Source of the DNA: Metabacillus niabensis
GTDB lineage: Bacteria > Bacillota > Bacilli > Bacillales > Bacillaceae
Direction: 5' to 3'
DNA: 64,000 nucleotides
Assembly (NCBI RefSeq): GCF_020524345.1
Contig: NZ_JAIVLH010000001.1
Location: 434,001 to 498,000, forward strand
Of this stretch, positions 36,007 through 45,194 are shown one piece after another. A program made the position numbers and the translations under genes. The first letter of the stretch is position 1. The number at the start of each line of letters is the position of its first letter. The notes under the pieces are model-generated. The model ran no database searches. It was not told the origin of the DNA and was given only the letters and a program-made list of their open reading frames with translations.

Positions 36007-37485
36007 TTGGAAAAAGTAGATATTTTCAAGGATATCGCTGAACGAACCGGTGGCGATATATATTTAGGTGTAGTTGGTGCAGTACGAACAGGTAAATCTA
36101 CTTTTATTAAAAAGTTCATGGAATTAGTTGTACTACCTAACATTGACAATGAATCTGACAAAGCGAGAGCTCAAGATGAATTACCGCAAAGTGCTGCTGG
36201 TAAAACCATCATGACAACAGAGCCAAAATTTGTCCCTAATCAAGCTGTTTCCATTCATGTTGATGAAGGACTTGATGTCAATATTAGATTAGTAGATTGT
36301 GTCGGCTACACAGTACCTGGTGCTAAAGGTTATGAGGATGAAAATGGCCCTCGAATGATTAATACTCCATGGTATGAAGAACCAATACCTTTTCATGAAG
36401 CAGCAGAGATTGGAACACGTAAAGTTATTCAAGAGCACTCGACACTCGGTTGTGTAATTACAACTGATGGTTCTATCGGAGATATTCCGCGCAGAGACTA
36501 TTTAGAAGCTGAAGCACGAGTAATCGAAGAGTTAAAAGAAGTCGGTAAACCGTTTATTATGATTATTAATACGGTGCATCCGCATCATCCTGAAACAGAA
36601 GCCCTTCGTCAAGAATTAAATGTAAAGTACGATATCCCTGTATTAGCAATGAGCGTTGAGAGTATGAGAGAAACAGATGTAATCAACGTTCTTAGAGAAT
36701 CTTTATACGAGTTCCCGGTATTAGAGGTAAATGTGAATCTACCTAGCTGGGTGATGGTACTAAGGGAAGACCATTGGTTAAGACAGAGCTACCAAGAAGC
36801 GGTTAAAGATACTGTAAAAGATATTAAAAGATTAAGAGATGTTGATCGAGTTGTTGGACAGTTTAGTGAGTATGACTTCATTAACCGAGCTAGTTTGGCT
36901 GGTATTGAGATGGGGCAAGGTATTGCGGAGATTGATTTATATGCTCCGGATGACCTATATGATCAAATCTTAAAAGAAGTTGTAGGAGTAGAAATTCGTG
37001 GGAAAGACCATTTACTCCAATTAATGCAGGACTTTGCATATGCTAAAGCCGAATATGATCAAGTGGCTGATGCTTTACGAATGGTTAAGCAAACAGGGTA
37101 TGGAATTGCAGCGCCAGCATTAGCTGATATGAGTCTAGATGAGCCTGAAATTATCCGCCAAGGATCAAGGTTTGGAGTAAGACTAAAAGCAGTTGCTCCA
37201 TCGATTCATATGATTAAAGTTGATGTGGAATCAGAATTTGCTCCGATTATCGGAACAGAAAAGCAATCAGAGGAGCTTGTCCGATATTTGATGCAGGATT
37301 TTGAAGATAATCCATTATCGATTTGGAATTCAGATATATTTGGAAGAAGCTTAAGCTCAATCGTTCGTGAAGGTATCCAAGCAAAACTATCGTTGATGCC
37401 GGAAAATGCACGATATAAATTAAAAGAAACATTAGAAAGAATAATCAATGAAGGCTCCGGTGGATTAATTGCTATCATTTTATAA
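36007..37485 (+). CDS. spoIVA: Spore coat morphogenetic ATPase SpoIVA
   Basis: A 492-aa cytoskeletal ATPase that polymerises around the forespore and forms the basement layer of the spore coat. The Walker A motif GAVRTGKSTFIKKF lies near residues 23-36, and the TRAFAC-like Walker B region is LVDCVGYTVPG. The conserved C-terminus PENARYKLKETLERIINEGS, ending GLIAIIL, is required for localisation through SpoVM. Identity to B. subtilis SpoIVA is very high throughout. TTG start at 36007 with GGGAGGGGA upstream. The gene is monocistronic, between the SigE-type promoter and a terminator. Confidence 0.98.
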   Translation: MEKVDIFKDIAERTGGDIYLGVVGAVRTGKSTFIKKFMELVVLPNIDNESDKARAQDELPQSAAGKTIMTTEPKFVPNQAVSIHVDEGLDVNIRLVDCVGYTVPGAKGYEDENGPRMINTPWYEEPIPFHEAAEIGTRKVIQEHSTLGCVITTDGSIGDIPRRDYLEAEARVIEELKEVGKPFIMIINTVHPHHPETEALRQELNVKYDIPVLAMSVESMRETDVINVLRESLYEFPVLEVNVNLPSWVMVLREDHWLRQSYQEAVKDTVKDIKRLRDVDRVVGQFSEYDFINRASLAGIEMGQGIAEIDLYAPDDLYDQILKEVVGVEIRGKDHLLQLMQDFAYAKAEYDQVADALRMVKQTGYGIAAPALADMSLDEPEIIRQGSRFGVRLKAVAPSIHMIKVDVESEFAPIIGTEKQSEELVRYLMQDFEDNPLSIWNSDIFGRSLSSIVREGIQAKLSLMPENARYKLKETLERIINEGSGGLIAIIL

Positions 37486-37491
37486 TGATTT

Positions 37492-37517
37492 GACCTCTTA
37501 AAAAGGGGTCTTTTTTT
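37492..37517 (+). terminator. Terminator of spoIVA
   Basis: GACCTCTT and AAGGGGTC pair along 8 positions with one G-T wobble, followed by seven Ts. Confidence 0.85.
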
Positions 37518-37935
37518 GTGCGATCAAAGCATAAATTTATGAAGTAAAATGGACTAGTAAAACAGTAGTTGATATCATCAGAACGTAACAGGAATCCGAT
37601 TATTCCAACGTGAAATTTTACAGATTTAGTCAAAAAATAGAACGAATGATCGTGTTGGAGTTGGAAAGCCTTGGTACCATTGGTTTTTTATTTTGTTTTC
37701 TCTTGATTCACATGAATGATTATGTTAATCTTTTTACAGAAATTCTTTTCTCTGTTGGTCGATTCTTCCTAAATATCCATTTATCATGATGAAAATGATT
37801 GAATTATGTTGAAAAATCGTTTAAGATAAGCGTGTTACAAATAAAATTATGAATTTATCATGTATACAATTGATGAAAACTGTGAAGAAATGAAGACTAA
37901 TAAGAGTTCCATCCCTTTGGGAGGAGGTGAAAGGC
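37518..37935 (+). other. Upstream region of hbs, no gene seen
   Basis: About 420 AT-rich bases without a plausible coding frame. TTGAAT near 37799 with TAAGAT 17 bases further is a weak promoter candidate; B. subtilis hbs has more than one promoter. TTCCAAC near 37606 can pair with GTTGGAG/GTTGGAA near 37654-37665. None of this is firm. Confidence 0.35.
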
Positions 37936-38214
37936 ATGAATAAAACAGAACTTATCAACGCAGTAGCAGAAGCTAGTGAATTATCTAAAAAAGACGCAAC
38001 AAAAGCAGTTGATGCTGTTTTCGATACAATTTTAGATGCACTAAAAGATGGTGATAAAGTACAACTTATCGGTTTCGGTAACTTTGAAGTTCGTGAGCGT
38101 GCGGCTCGTAAAGGTCGTAACCCACAAACTGGTGAAGAAATTGAAATTGCTGCAAGCAAGGTGCCTGCTTTCAAACCAGGTAAAGCATTAAAAGACGCTG
38201 TTGCAGGAAAATAA
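37936..38214 (+). CDS. hbs: DNA-binding protein HU (HBsu)
   Basis: A 92-aa histone-like nucleoid protein, almost identical to B. subtilis HBsu. The helical dimerisation part is [20 protein letters not shown], and the beta-arm has the DNA-contacting [20 protein letters not shown] and the ribbon ending [13 protein letters not shown]. It bends and compacts DNA and is essential in Bacillus. ATG 37936 is correct by homology, with a very strong GGAGGAGGTG site; the GTG nine bases upstream lies in that site. Codon choice (CGT, GGT) is that of a highly expressed gene. Confidence 0.98.
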   Translation: MNKTELINAVAEASELSKKDATKAVDAVFDTILDALKDGDKVQLIGFGNFEVRERAARKGRNPQTGEEIEIAASKVPAFKPGKALKDAVAGK

Positions 38215-38225
38215 GTTAATTTGTC

Positions 38226-38285
38226 ATGTAATAACTATTACATACAAGCTTCTTTATGAAAGCCCCTTTTTATAAGGGGCTTTTC
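38226..38285 (+). terminator. Terminator of hbs with an upstream hairpin
   Basis: The terminator proper is AAAGCCCC (38259-38266) with GGGGCTTT (38276-38283) and a T tail. Ahead of it ATGTAATA and TATTACAT (38226-38243) form a second perfect 8-bp dyad. Confidence 0.88.
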
Positions 38286-38443
38286 ATTTGGGATAAAATT
38301 TTTATGTGATCATGCTCGTTTTTTCCTCAAAATAAATGATTTAAACGGAAATTAACTAATATTGCCTGCTTTGTCTTACTTTGCTTTTCTTAGTGTGTAT
38401 ATGCTAGAATCTGTATCAAATAAATGACCAGGAGGCTAAATCG

Positions 38444-39010
38444 ATGGTGCATGTTAATCATGAAAAAATTGAACAAGCCGTTACATTAATTCTTGAAGCA
38501 ATTGGAGAGGACCCTTCAAGAGAAGGGTTGATAGATACGCCAAAAAGGGTAGCTAAAATGTATGCTGAAGTTTTTAGTGGTTTAGGTGAAGATCCAAGTG
38601 AACACTTTAAAACAATTTTTGGAGAAGATCATGAAGAACTTGTGCTGGTAAAGGATATTCCCTTTTATTCAATGTGTGAGCATCACTTAGTTCCATTTTT
38701 CGGTAAAGCACATATTGCTTATATCCCTAAAGGTGGAAAGGTAACAGGATTAAGTAAACTTGCTCGAGCAGTAGAGGCTGTTGCGAAAAGACCACAACTC
38801 CAGGAGAGAATTACGTCAACGATTGCTGATTCAATTATGAGATCACTTGAACCTCATGGAGTCATGGTAGTTATTGAAGCAGAACATATGTGTATGACAA
38901 TGAGAGGTGTAAAGAAACCGGGGTCACAGACAGTTACATCAGCGGTAAGAGGGATTTTTCGGAAGGATGAAACATCCAGGTCTGAAGTGCTGTCACTAAT
39001 TAAAGGGTAG
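38444..39010 (+). CDS. folE: GTP cyclohydrolase I
   Basis: A 188-aa enzyme (MtrA in B. subtilis) converting GTP to 7,8-dihydroneopterin triphosphate, the first step of folate synthesis. The zinc- and substrate-binding signature [20 protein letters not shown] lies near residues 75-94, and the second zinc cysteine is in HMCMTMRG near 146. [10 protein letters not shown] and RPQLQER are also conserved. ATG 38444 follows CAGGAGG. It is cotranscribed with mtrB in B. subtilis, and the 122-base gap here has no obvious terminator. Confidence 0.97.
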   Translation: MVHVNHEKIEQAVTLILEAIGEDPSREGLIDTPKRVAKMYAEVFSGLGEDPSEHFKTIFGEDHEELVLVKDIPFYSMCEHHLVPFFGKAHIAYIPKGGKVTGLSKLARAVEAVAKRPQLQERITSTIADSIMRSLEPHGVMVVIEAEHMCMTMRGVKKPGSQTVTSAVRGIFRKDETSRSEVLSLIKG

Positions 39011-39132
39011 TTATAATGCCGACTAATGCTTATCTATCCCACGAACAATTTTATGAGCTTTCTCTAAGAGAAAATGGTATGATGTATAGGAGAATACATA
39101 TAGTTAATCTGTAAAAACAGGCAGGTGTAAGG

Positions 39133-39357
39133 ATGAATCAAAAAAATGATTTTGTAGTAATTAAGGCAATTGAAGACGGAGTTCACGTAATTGGCTTAAC
39201 AAGAGGTTCTGATACAAGATTCCACCACTCTGAGAAACTGGACAAAGGTGAAGTGATGATAGCTCAATTCACAGAGCATACTTCTGCCATTAAAATAAGA
39301 GGTAAAGCTCAAATTCAAACGGCTATTGGAGAATTGGAAAGTGATTCTCGCAAATAA
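39133..39357 (+). CDS. mtrB: Tryptophan RNA-binding attenuation protein TRAP
   Basis: A 74-aa protein that forms an 11-subunit ring. When loaded with tryptophan it wraps GAG/UAG-repeat RNA around its rim. The RNA-binding KKR triad is present as K35, K54 and R56 (in EKLDKGEV and SAIKIRGKA). The tryptophan pocket residues in [12 protein letters not shown] and FTEHTSAI are conserved. The target is visible in this window: the triplet array at 46738-46796 upstream of trpE. It follows folE, as in B. subtilis mtrAB. Confidence 0.98.
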   Translation: MNQKNDFVVIKAIEDGVHVIGLTRGSDTRFHHSEKLDKGEVMIAQFTEHTSAIKIRGKAQIQTAIGELESDSRK

Positions 39358-39642
39358 ACATTCCTTGTATTATGGATCTGATGACTGTTGGATACGCTTG
39401 TCTTCTGATAGTTCTAATTCTAGTTTATACGATTTGAATCCAGGAGACAGCAGGCGTTCTGAACAGTCTAAAATGATTTTAAGCATAAAGAATAAACTAT
39501 ATTTAAAATAAAAATCCATTTTTGGTTATGATATAATAAAATATGTTTATTAATATATAAATAGTACATATAGATCTAATTTATATTTGTTCATAAACCT
39601 ACTAAATAAGTGGAGTAGAGGCCATTAAAAAGTAATTTAAAT
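39358..39642 (+). other. mtrB-hepS intergenic region, first part
   Basis: AT-rich sequence with no convincing gene; the 61-codon frame overlapping the end of mtrB has no ribosome binding site. A TATAAT at 39532-39537 suggests a promoter for the hepS operon, but its -35 match is poor. Confidence 0.4.
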
Positions 39643-39750
39643 TTGTCCCCTTTTCCACATATGGCAGGTTCTTACTAGTTGAGTAAATCCATTTTAGCAG
39701 AGAGCAGGCTAGTAAGTGATAGGATAGAGATAATGTTAATTTGGGGACAA
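39643..39750 (+). promoter_or_regulatory. Nested inverted repeats in the hepS leader
   Basis: TTGTCCCC (39643-39650) and GGGGACAA (39743-39750) are perfect complements. Nested within them CTTACTAG (39671-39678) and CTAGTAAG (39709-39716) are another perfect 8-bp pair. The outer right arm abuts the hepS ribosome binding site (AAGGGTGAT), so folding could affect translation. Confidence 0.55.
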
Positions 39751-39761
39751 GGGTGATATAT

Positions 39762-40529
39762 TTGCAGGACTTAGTAGTACATTTAGCTAAATTAAAGAAA
39801 GATTTAGAGGAAAAGCTCGAACATCCTTTTTTAGTCAAGCATTTACCTTCACCCAAAATTGATGAAGATAAATTGCTACTGTTATGTGCGATTTTTGATG
39901 AGATGGATCTTTCTGATGAAGTAAAGAGAAGCTATATTATGACGGCTATGTTTGTTCAAATTGCCCTTGACACACATGATAATGTTACAACGAATCTTCA
40001 TATTAATTCCGAAGAATTTGTACAGAGACAACTAACAGTCTTAGCTGGAGATTACTTTAGCGGGTTGTATTATTTATTGCTTTCTGAAATTGAGGATATC
40101 AAGATGGTTGGAACGTTAGCATTGGCAATTAAAGAGATTAACGAACATAAAATAAGATTATACCATGAACATAATCTGAATTTGCCCTCAATGATGAATA
40201 GTTTTCAAATTGTTGAAACCAGCCTGTTTCAACATGTAGCCAATCACTTTAAGCTTTATTCTCATAAGTCATTTAGTATAGACTTCCTAACTTATAAAAG
40301 ACTATCTCATGAAAAATTTCAGCATGTAAATGGAATAGTACGTAGTCCATTTACAATTAATTATTTGACAGAAACGTGTAATGTGTATTTTGAAAAGTCT
40401 GTTTCTCTTCTTAATTCAGGATTTTTAAAAAGATCTTCCTTTAGGGAACTGTTGTCGGATCGACTTCATTCAATCCGTTTTCACGATGCATTACTACATG
40501 AGAAAAAGACAGTGGAAGAAGGTTTATAA
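39762..40529 (+). CDS. hepS: Heptaprenyl diphosphate synthase component I
   Basis: A 255-aa non-catalytic subunit of the two-component enzyme that makes the C35 prenyl chain of menaquinone-7. It has no DDxxD motif; catalytic residues are on HepT. Conserved features include [42 protein letters not shown] and [16 protein letters not shown] 39762 gives [11 protein letters not shown], matching the family start (MQDI...), with AAGGGTGAT upstream; the frame is open a few codons earlier. menH follows after 2 bases. Confidence 0.92.
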   Translation: MQDLVVHLAKLKKDLEEKLEHPFLVKHLPSPKIDEDKLLLLCAIFDEMDLSDEVKRSYIMTAMFVQIALDTHDNVTTNLHINSEEFVQRQLTVLAGDYFSGLYYLLLSEIEDIKMVGTLALAIKEINEHKIRLYHEHNLNLPSMMNSFQIVETSLFQHVANHFKLYSHKSFSIDFLTYKRLSHEKFQHVNGIVRSPFTINYLTETCNVYFEKSVSLLNSGFLKRSSFRELLSDRLHSIRFHDALLHEKKTVEEGL

Positions 40530-40531
40530 GT

Positions 40532-41251
40532 ATGGGTCAGTCGAAAGAAGATAGAGTCCATGGTGTTTTTGAGAAGATTTATGAAAATTATGATCAGATG
40601 AATTCTGTCATTAGTTTCCAACGACACAAAGCATGGCGTAAGGAAACGATGAAAAGAATGAATGTGCAGAAGGGACAATCTGCTTTAGATGTTTGTTGTG
40701 GTACTGCAGACTGGAGCATTGCTTTAGCAAATGCAGTAGGATCCGAAGGTAGTGTAACAGGGCTTGATTTTAGTCAAAATATGCTAAAGGTAGGTCAGCA
40801 AAAGGTAGAACAGCTGGGGTTACAAAATGTAAGTTTGATCCATGGAAATGCAATGCAGCTTCCTTTTAAAGATCATAGTTTTGATTTTGTTACAATTGGA
40901 TTTGGTCTCCGAAATGTTCCTGATTATATGCAAGTATTAAAAGAAATGAATCGTGTATTAAAACCTGGTGGAAAGGCGGTTTGTTTAGAAACCTCTAAAC
41001 CAACTTTACCGGTATTTAAGCAATTCTTCTTTATTTACTTCCGCTATGTCATGCCGCTATTTGGGAAAGTTTTCGCTAAAAGCTATAATGAATATTCATG
41101 GCTGCAGGAATCCGCACGTGACTTCCCTGGAATGTCTGAACTAGCTACAATGTTTAAGGAAGCGGGCTTCATAGACATACAAGTAAAACCCTTTACAGGT
41201 GGTGTAGCAGCGATGCACCTCGGAAGTAAGCCAAAAGAAGAGAATGAATAA
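40532..41251 (+). CDS. menH: Demethylmenaquinone methyltransferase
   Basis: A 239-aa SAM-dependent methyltransferase of the UbiE/MenG (MenH, GerC2) type, catalysing the last step of menaquinone synthesis. SAM motif I is [15 protein letters not shown] near residues 52-66; the family signatures [17 protein letters not shown] and [20 protein letters not shown] are present. It sits between hepS and hepT, so side-chain synthesis and final methylation are encoded together. The 225 bases to hepT hold the second copy of the conserved RNA element. Confidence 0.96.
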   Translation: MGQSKEDRVHGVFEKIYENYDQMNSVISFQRHKAWRKETMKRMNVQKGQSALDVCCGTADWSIALANAVGSEGSVTGLDFSQNMLKVGQQKVEQLGLQNVSLIHGNAMQLPFKDHSFDFVTIGFGLRNVPDYMQVLKEMNRVLKPGGKAVCLETSKPTLPVFKQFFFIYFRYVMPLFGKVFAKSYNEYSWLQESARDFPGMSELATMFKEAGFIDIQVKPFTGGVAAMHLGSKPKEENE

Positions 41252-41310
41252 TAATGATAGGTATGACCAATTTCTTAAAAAGTGGGCTTAAGTAAGGTAA
41301 ATTAACAAAC

Positions 41311-41407
41311 TTTTTTTGTACTTTAAGAAAATTTCCTTTTATTAAAGGTTTAGAGTATTAGTAAAGACATCGACTTCCTTATTATTAACGGAAGTTGTGT
41401 TCTTCTT
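41311..41407 (+). ncRNA. Conserved structured RNA element, copy 2 (upstream of hepT)
   Basis: Second copy of the element at 14572-14670, same orientation, again just upstream of a plus-strand gene. Conserved blocks are TTTTTTTGTACTTTAAGA, TATTAAAGG, AAAGACATCGACTTC and AAGTTGTGTT. Pairings available here: CTTTAA with TTAAAG, or TACTTT with AGAGTA; CCTTT with AAAGG; and the 3' hairpin ACATCGACTTCC with GGAAGTTGTGT. The TACTTT partner changes from AAAGTA in copy 1 to AGAGTA here but still pairs through a G-T wobble, suggesting that structure is maintained. hepT starts 70 bases downstream. Confidence 0.55.
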
Positions 41408-41476
41408 GAAGTGGTCATTCATTATTACCGGGTACTCTTATCCACAACAATTAATCGGAGTTTAAGGTGAATTCGT

Positions 41477-42439
41477 ATGAAATTAAAAGCAATGTACTCT
41501 TTTTTAAATAATGACCTTAATATAATTGAACAAGAACTGGAAATAACAGCTGTTTCTGAATACCCTTTACTGCGTGAAGCGAATGTAGAATTACTAAAAG
41601 CAGGTGGGAAACGAATTCGCCCAGTATTTGTATTATTGTCTTCTATGTTCGGAAACTATGATATAAACATAGTTAAACATGTGGCTGTTGCATTAGAAAC
41701 AATACACATGGCTTCACTTGTTCATGATGATGTTATCGATGATGCTGAGTTAAGGAGAGGTCAACCCACTGTAAAAGCAAGATGGGACAATCGGATCGCG
41801 ATGTATACAGGGGATTATTTACTCGCAAGGTCACTAGAAGTGATGACAAAAATAGATAATACGACAGCACATAAAATCTTATCAAAAGCCATCGTGGATG
41901 TATGCTTAGGGGAGATAGAACAAATAAAAGATAAGTATCGATTTGACCAATCAATTCGAACTTATTTAAGGCGAATAAAGCGTAAAACAGCACTCTTAAT
42001 CGCAGTAAGTTGTCAGCTTGGGGCCATTTCTTCAGGAGCACCAGAGGAAATCCATAAAAAATTATTCTGGTTCGGATACTATGTAGGCATGTCGTTTCAA
42101 ATTACAGATGATATTTTAGATTTCACCTCGACTGCTGAGGAACTTGGTAAACCGGTTGGCAGTGATCTTTTACAAGGAAACATCACTCTGCCTGTGTTGT
42201 ATGCCCTTGAAGACCCAACTATTAAAAAAGAGATAGAAAAAATTACGATGAATACGACAGCAGAAGATATAAAACCAATACTAGAAATGATCCAATCCTC
42301 CGGAGTTATAGAGAAATCTGTAAAAATAAGTGATCGTTATCTCCAAAAAGCCTTTCTAATATTAGAAGAGCTTCCTAAAAATCGGGCAAGATCAACTCTT
42401 TACAGTATTTCGAAGTATATTGGAAAAAGAAAATTTTAA
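41477..42439 (+). CDS. hepT: Heptaprenyl diphosphate synthase component II
   Basis: A 320-aa trans-prenyltransferase, the catalytic subunit paired with HepS. The first aspartate-rich motif is VHDDVIDDAELRRGQ near residues 85-99 and the second is QITDDILDF near 212-220. GGKRIRP and KTALLIAVSCQLGA are also conserved, and the C-terminal KYIGKRKF is typical. ATG 41477 is preceded by AAGGTGA. It completes the hepS-menH-hepT cluster and is followed by ndk. Confidence 0.96.
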   Translation: MKLKAMYSFLNNDLNIIEQELEITAVSEYPLLREANVELLKAGGKRIRPVFVLLSSMFGNYDINIVKHVAVALETIHMASLVHDDVIDDAELRRGQPTVKARWDNRIAMYTGDYLLARSLEVMTKIDNTTAHKILSKAIVDVCLGEIEQIKDKYRFDQSIRTYLRRIKRKTALLIAVSCQLGAISSGAPEEIHKKLFWFGYYVGMSFQITDDILDFTSTAEELGKPVGSDLLQGNITLPVLYALEDPTIKKEIEKITMNTTAEDIKPILEMIQSSGVIEKSVKISDRYLQKAFLILEELPKNRARSTLYSISKYIGKRKF

Positions 42440-42550
42440 ATTAATTATTGATATCTCCACCCTATCATTGCAATCTTTTCCCCTACATGATATTATTTTT
42501 TTGAGTGTGAAAGCCTATACATAAATTTTCTATGGGGTGGAGAATATATT

Positions 42551-42997
42551 ATGGAAAAAACATTTTTAATGGTAAAACCTGACGGGGTACAACGCCAACT
42601 AATAGGGGATATTGTTAGTAGATTTGAAAGAAAGGGCTTACAAATAGTTGGCGCAAAGTTGATGACAATTCCTGTTGAATTGGCTGAAAAACATTATGGA
42701 GAGCATAAAGGGAAGCCATTTTATGATAATTTAGTGCAATTTATCACTTCTGGACCGGTTTTTGCAATGGTTTGGGAAGGTGAGAATGTAGTGGAATTAA
42801 CACGTAAAATGATGGGAAAAACAAACCCTAAGGATGCAGAACCAGGAACAATACGTGGAGATTACTGCATGTATGTTAGTAAAAACATTATTCATGGTTC
42901 AGATTCGACGGAAAGTGCTGATAGAGAAATAAGCCTATTTTTTAATGATAATGAACTTGTGAGCTATAATAAAGCAATAAATAGTTGGATTTATTAA
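42551..42997 (+). CDS. ndk: Nucleoside diphosphate kinase
   Basis: A 148-aa enzyme exchanging the gamma-phosphate between nucleoside tri- and diphosphates. The phosphorylated histidine is H115 in [16 protein letters not shown]. The N-terminus [14 protein letters not shown] and the [11 protein letters not shown] region are conserved. ATG 42551 follows GGGGTGGAG. It is between hepT and cheR, as in B. subtilis, and a strong terminator follows. Confidence 0.97.
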   Translation: MEKTFLMVKPDGVQRQLIGDIVSRFERKGLQIVGAKLMTIPVELAEKHYGEHKGKPFYDNLVQFITSGPVFAMVWEGENVVELTRKMMGKTNPKDAEPGTIRGDYCMYVSKNIIHGSDSTESADREISLFFNDNELVSYNKAINSWIY

Positions 42998-43015
42998 CAG
43001 ATTCATAGGAGACAC

Positions 43016-43049
43016 AGGGGTTCGGATGCCAATTCGAACCCCTATTTTC
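43016..43049 (+). terminator. Terminator of ndk
   Basis: AGGGGTTCG (43016-43024) and CGAACCCCT (43035-43043) form a perfect 9-bp stem, followed by ATTTTCT. Confidence 0.88.
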
Positions 43050-43167
43050 TATTACAAAACAAGTTTCGGCAATTTTCTTTAAAAATTGAGCAAATTCAAA
43101 CAAATTTAAGATATACTATAAAGTAATATTGGATGATTATATTTGACAAGTTTTAGGAGAGCTGACA

Positions 43168-43944
43168 ATGGTTGACCAAGATTATGAAATATTCATAAAA
43201 AACATCAAAAGGAAAACAGGAATTGACCTATCTCTATACAAAGAAGCCCAAATGAAAAGAAGGTTAATATCACTCTATGAAAAAAGAGGATTTACAAGTT
43301 TTAGTCAATTTTTTGAAGGGATATCTAAAAAGAATGAATTATATTATGAATTTTTAGATCGGATGACAATTAATGTATCAGAATTTTATCGTAACTATAA
43401 AAGATGGCAGGTTCTTGAAGAAAAGATTCTTCCCTTTTTATTAGAAAAAAACGGTCATATAAAAGTTTGGAGTGCTGCCTGTTCAACGGGTGAGGAACCT
43501 TATACAATTGCCATGATACTGTCAAAGTTCATGCCGTTAACCAAAGTAAAGGTGTTAGCAACTGATATTGATGAAAATGTTATAGCAAGAGCAAAGTTGG
43601 GAATATACCCTGAGCGTTCCTTAAATGAAGTACCTGCCGAAATAAAGAATAAATACTTTAAAAAAGATGGCGCTAATTTTGTAGTTAGTGAGGATATTAA
43701 GAAAACAGTCCAATTCAAAAAACAGAATTTATTGTCAGATACGTTTGATACAAACTTTGATTTAATTGTTTGTCGAAACGTTTTAATATATTTTACAGAA
43801 GAAGCTAAGGAAACTTTATACTCAAAATTTAGCCAAGCTTTAAGAAGAGATGGGATTTTCTTCGTTGGAAGTACTGAACAAATTTTTAATGCAGATCGTT
43901 TTGGTTTTAAATCTGCGGATACATTTTTTTATCAAAAGAAGTAA
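43168..43944 (+). CDS. cheR: Chemotaxis glutamate O-methyltransferase CheR
   Basis: A 258-aa SAM-dependent enzyme that methylates glutamates of chemoreceptors for adaptation. The all-alpha N-terminal domain (about 1-75) has LYKEAQMKRRLISLYEKRG, and the catalytic domain has the SAM motif VWSAACSTGEEPYTIAM near 96-112 plus DLIVCRNVLIYF and FFVGSTEQIF. There are no chemotaxis neighbours; it stands before the aro genes, as in B. subtilis. GGAGAG precedes ATG 43168. Confidence 0.96.
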   Translation: MVDQDYEIFIKNIKRKTGIDLSLYKEAQMKRRLISLYEKRGFTSFSQFFEGISKKNELYYEFLDRMTINVSEFYRNYKRWQVLEEKILPFLLEKNGHIKVWSAACSTGEEPYTIAMILSKFMPLTKVKVLATDIDENVIARAKLGIYPERSLNEVPAEIKNKYFKKDGANFVVSEDIKKTVQFKKQNLLSDTFDTNFDLIVCRNVLIYFTEEAKETLYSKFSQALRRDGIFFVGSTEQIFNADRFGFKSADTFFYQKK

Positions 43945-44021
43945 AAACTTGCTATTTTATTTGAATAACTTATGTTATATTTATACTTAAAAGCGTTAGT
44001 GCGTTGAAGGGAGAGAGAACA

Positions 44022-45194
44022 ATGAGATATTTAACAGCTGGTGAATCTCACGGGCCTCAATTAACTGCTATTGTAGAAGGTGTACCGTCAGGACTAAATT
44101 TAACAGCAGAAGCGATAAATATTGATTTAGCAAGAAGACAAAAGGGGTATGGTCGAGGCAGAAGAATGCAAATTGAAAAAGACCAGGTACAAATATTAGG
44201 TGGAGTCAGACATGGAAAAGCACTAGGATCTCCTATTTCTTTAGTTGTGGAAAATAACGATTGGAAACATTGGACAAAGATTATGGGTGCAGAGCCAATT
44301 TCGGAAGAAGAAGAAAAAGAAGTGAAACGCCAAATTACTCGTCCACGTCCTGGTCATGCAGACCTTGTCGGTGCAATGAAATATGGTCATCGAGATATGC
44401 GGAACGTACTTGAGCGCTCATCTGCACGTGAAACGACTGTAAGAGTAGCGGTTGGAGCTTTAGCTAAGCAAATTCTAGCAGAGCTGAACATTAAAGTTGT
44501 TGGTCATGTTCTAGAAATTGGTGGAGTACGTGCTGAAAATACAAATTATGATAATATTGACGATTTATTAGCAGTGACTGAGGAATCTCCAGTAAGATGC
44601 TATGATCGTGAAGCAGAATCAAAAATGATGGAAGCTATCGATAATGCAAAGTCAAATGGCGATTCAATTGGTGGTGTAGTTGAGGTTGTTGTGGAAGGAT
44701 TACCGGCAGGTATTGGTAGTTATGTACATTATGACCGTAAACTTGATAGTAAAATAGCAGGTGCGATTGTTAGTATTAATGCATTTAAAGGTGTAGAATT
44801 TGGAATTGGATTTGAAGCTGCCCGTAAATTTGGCAGCCAGGTTCACGATGAGATCATTTGGTCCGAAGAGGGCGGTTATACAAGAAAAACGAATCGCCTT
44901 GGCGGTTTTGAGGGAGGCATGACAACTGGAATGCCTGTTATTGTCAGAGGCGTTATGAAGCCAATTCCAACTCTTTATAAGCCGCTGCAAAGTGTGGATA
45001 TTGAAACAAAGGAACCATTTACTGCAAGTATTGAACGTTCAGATAGTTGTGCAGTACCAGCAGCAAGTGTAGTTGCCGAGGCTGTTGTAGCATGGGAAAT
45101 TGCAAATGCTATAGTGGAACAATTTGGTATTGATCGGATGGATTTAATCAAGGAAAACGTTGAAGCAATGAGAAAACACACGAGGGATTTCTAA
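44022..45194 (+). CDS. aroC: Chorismate synthase
   Basis: A 390-aa FMN-dependent enzyme forming chorismate from 5-enolpyruvylshikimate 3-phosphate (called aroF in B. subtilis). Signatures are [20 protein letters not shown] at the N-terminus, [20 protein letters not shown] near residues 110-130, and [18 protein letters not shown] 44022 gives the family N-terminus with GGGAGAGAG upstream; the longer frame from 44004 is not needed. It begins the aromatic supra-operon. Stop and aroB start overlap as TAATG. Confidence 0.97.
   Translation: MRYLTAGESHGPQLTAIVEGVPSGLNLTAEAINIDLARRQKGYGRGRRMQIEKDQVQILGGVRHGKALGSPISLVVENNDWKHWTKIMGAEPISEEEEKEVKRQITRPRPGHADLVGAMKYGHRDMRNVLERSSARETTVRVAVGALAKQILAELNIKVVGHVLEIGGVRAENTNYDNIDDLLAVTEESPVRCYDREAESKMMEAIDNAKSNGDSIGGVVEVVVEGLPAGIGSYVHYDRKLDSKIAGAIVSINAFKGVEFGIGFEAARKFGSQVHDEIIWSEEGGYTRKTNRLGGFEGGMTTGMPVIVRGVMKPIPTLYKPLQSVDIETKEPFTASIERSDSCAVPAASVVAEAVVAWEIANAIVEQFGIDRMDLIKENVEAMRKHTRDF

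Noticed and set aside
39326-39511. 61-codon frame overlapping the end of mtrB
   Set aside because: Starts inside mtrB without a ribosome binding site and resembles nothing known.
39675-39730. TRAP-binding site in front of hepS
   Set aside because: A few GAG/UAG triplets occur, but they are only five to seven and irregularly spaced, unlike the trp leader array.
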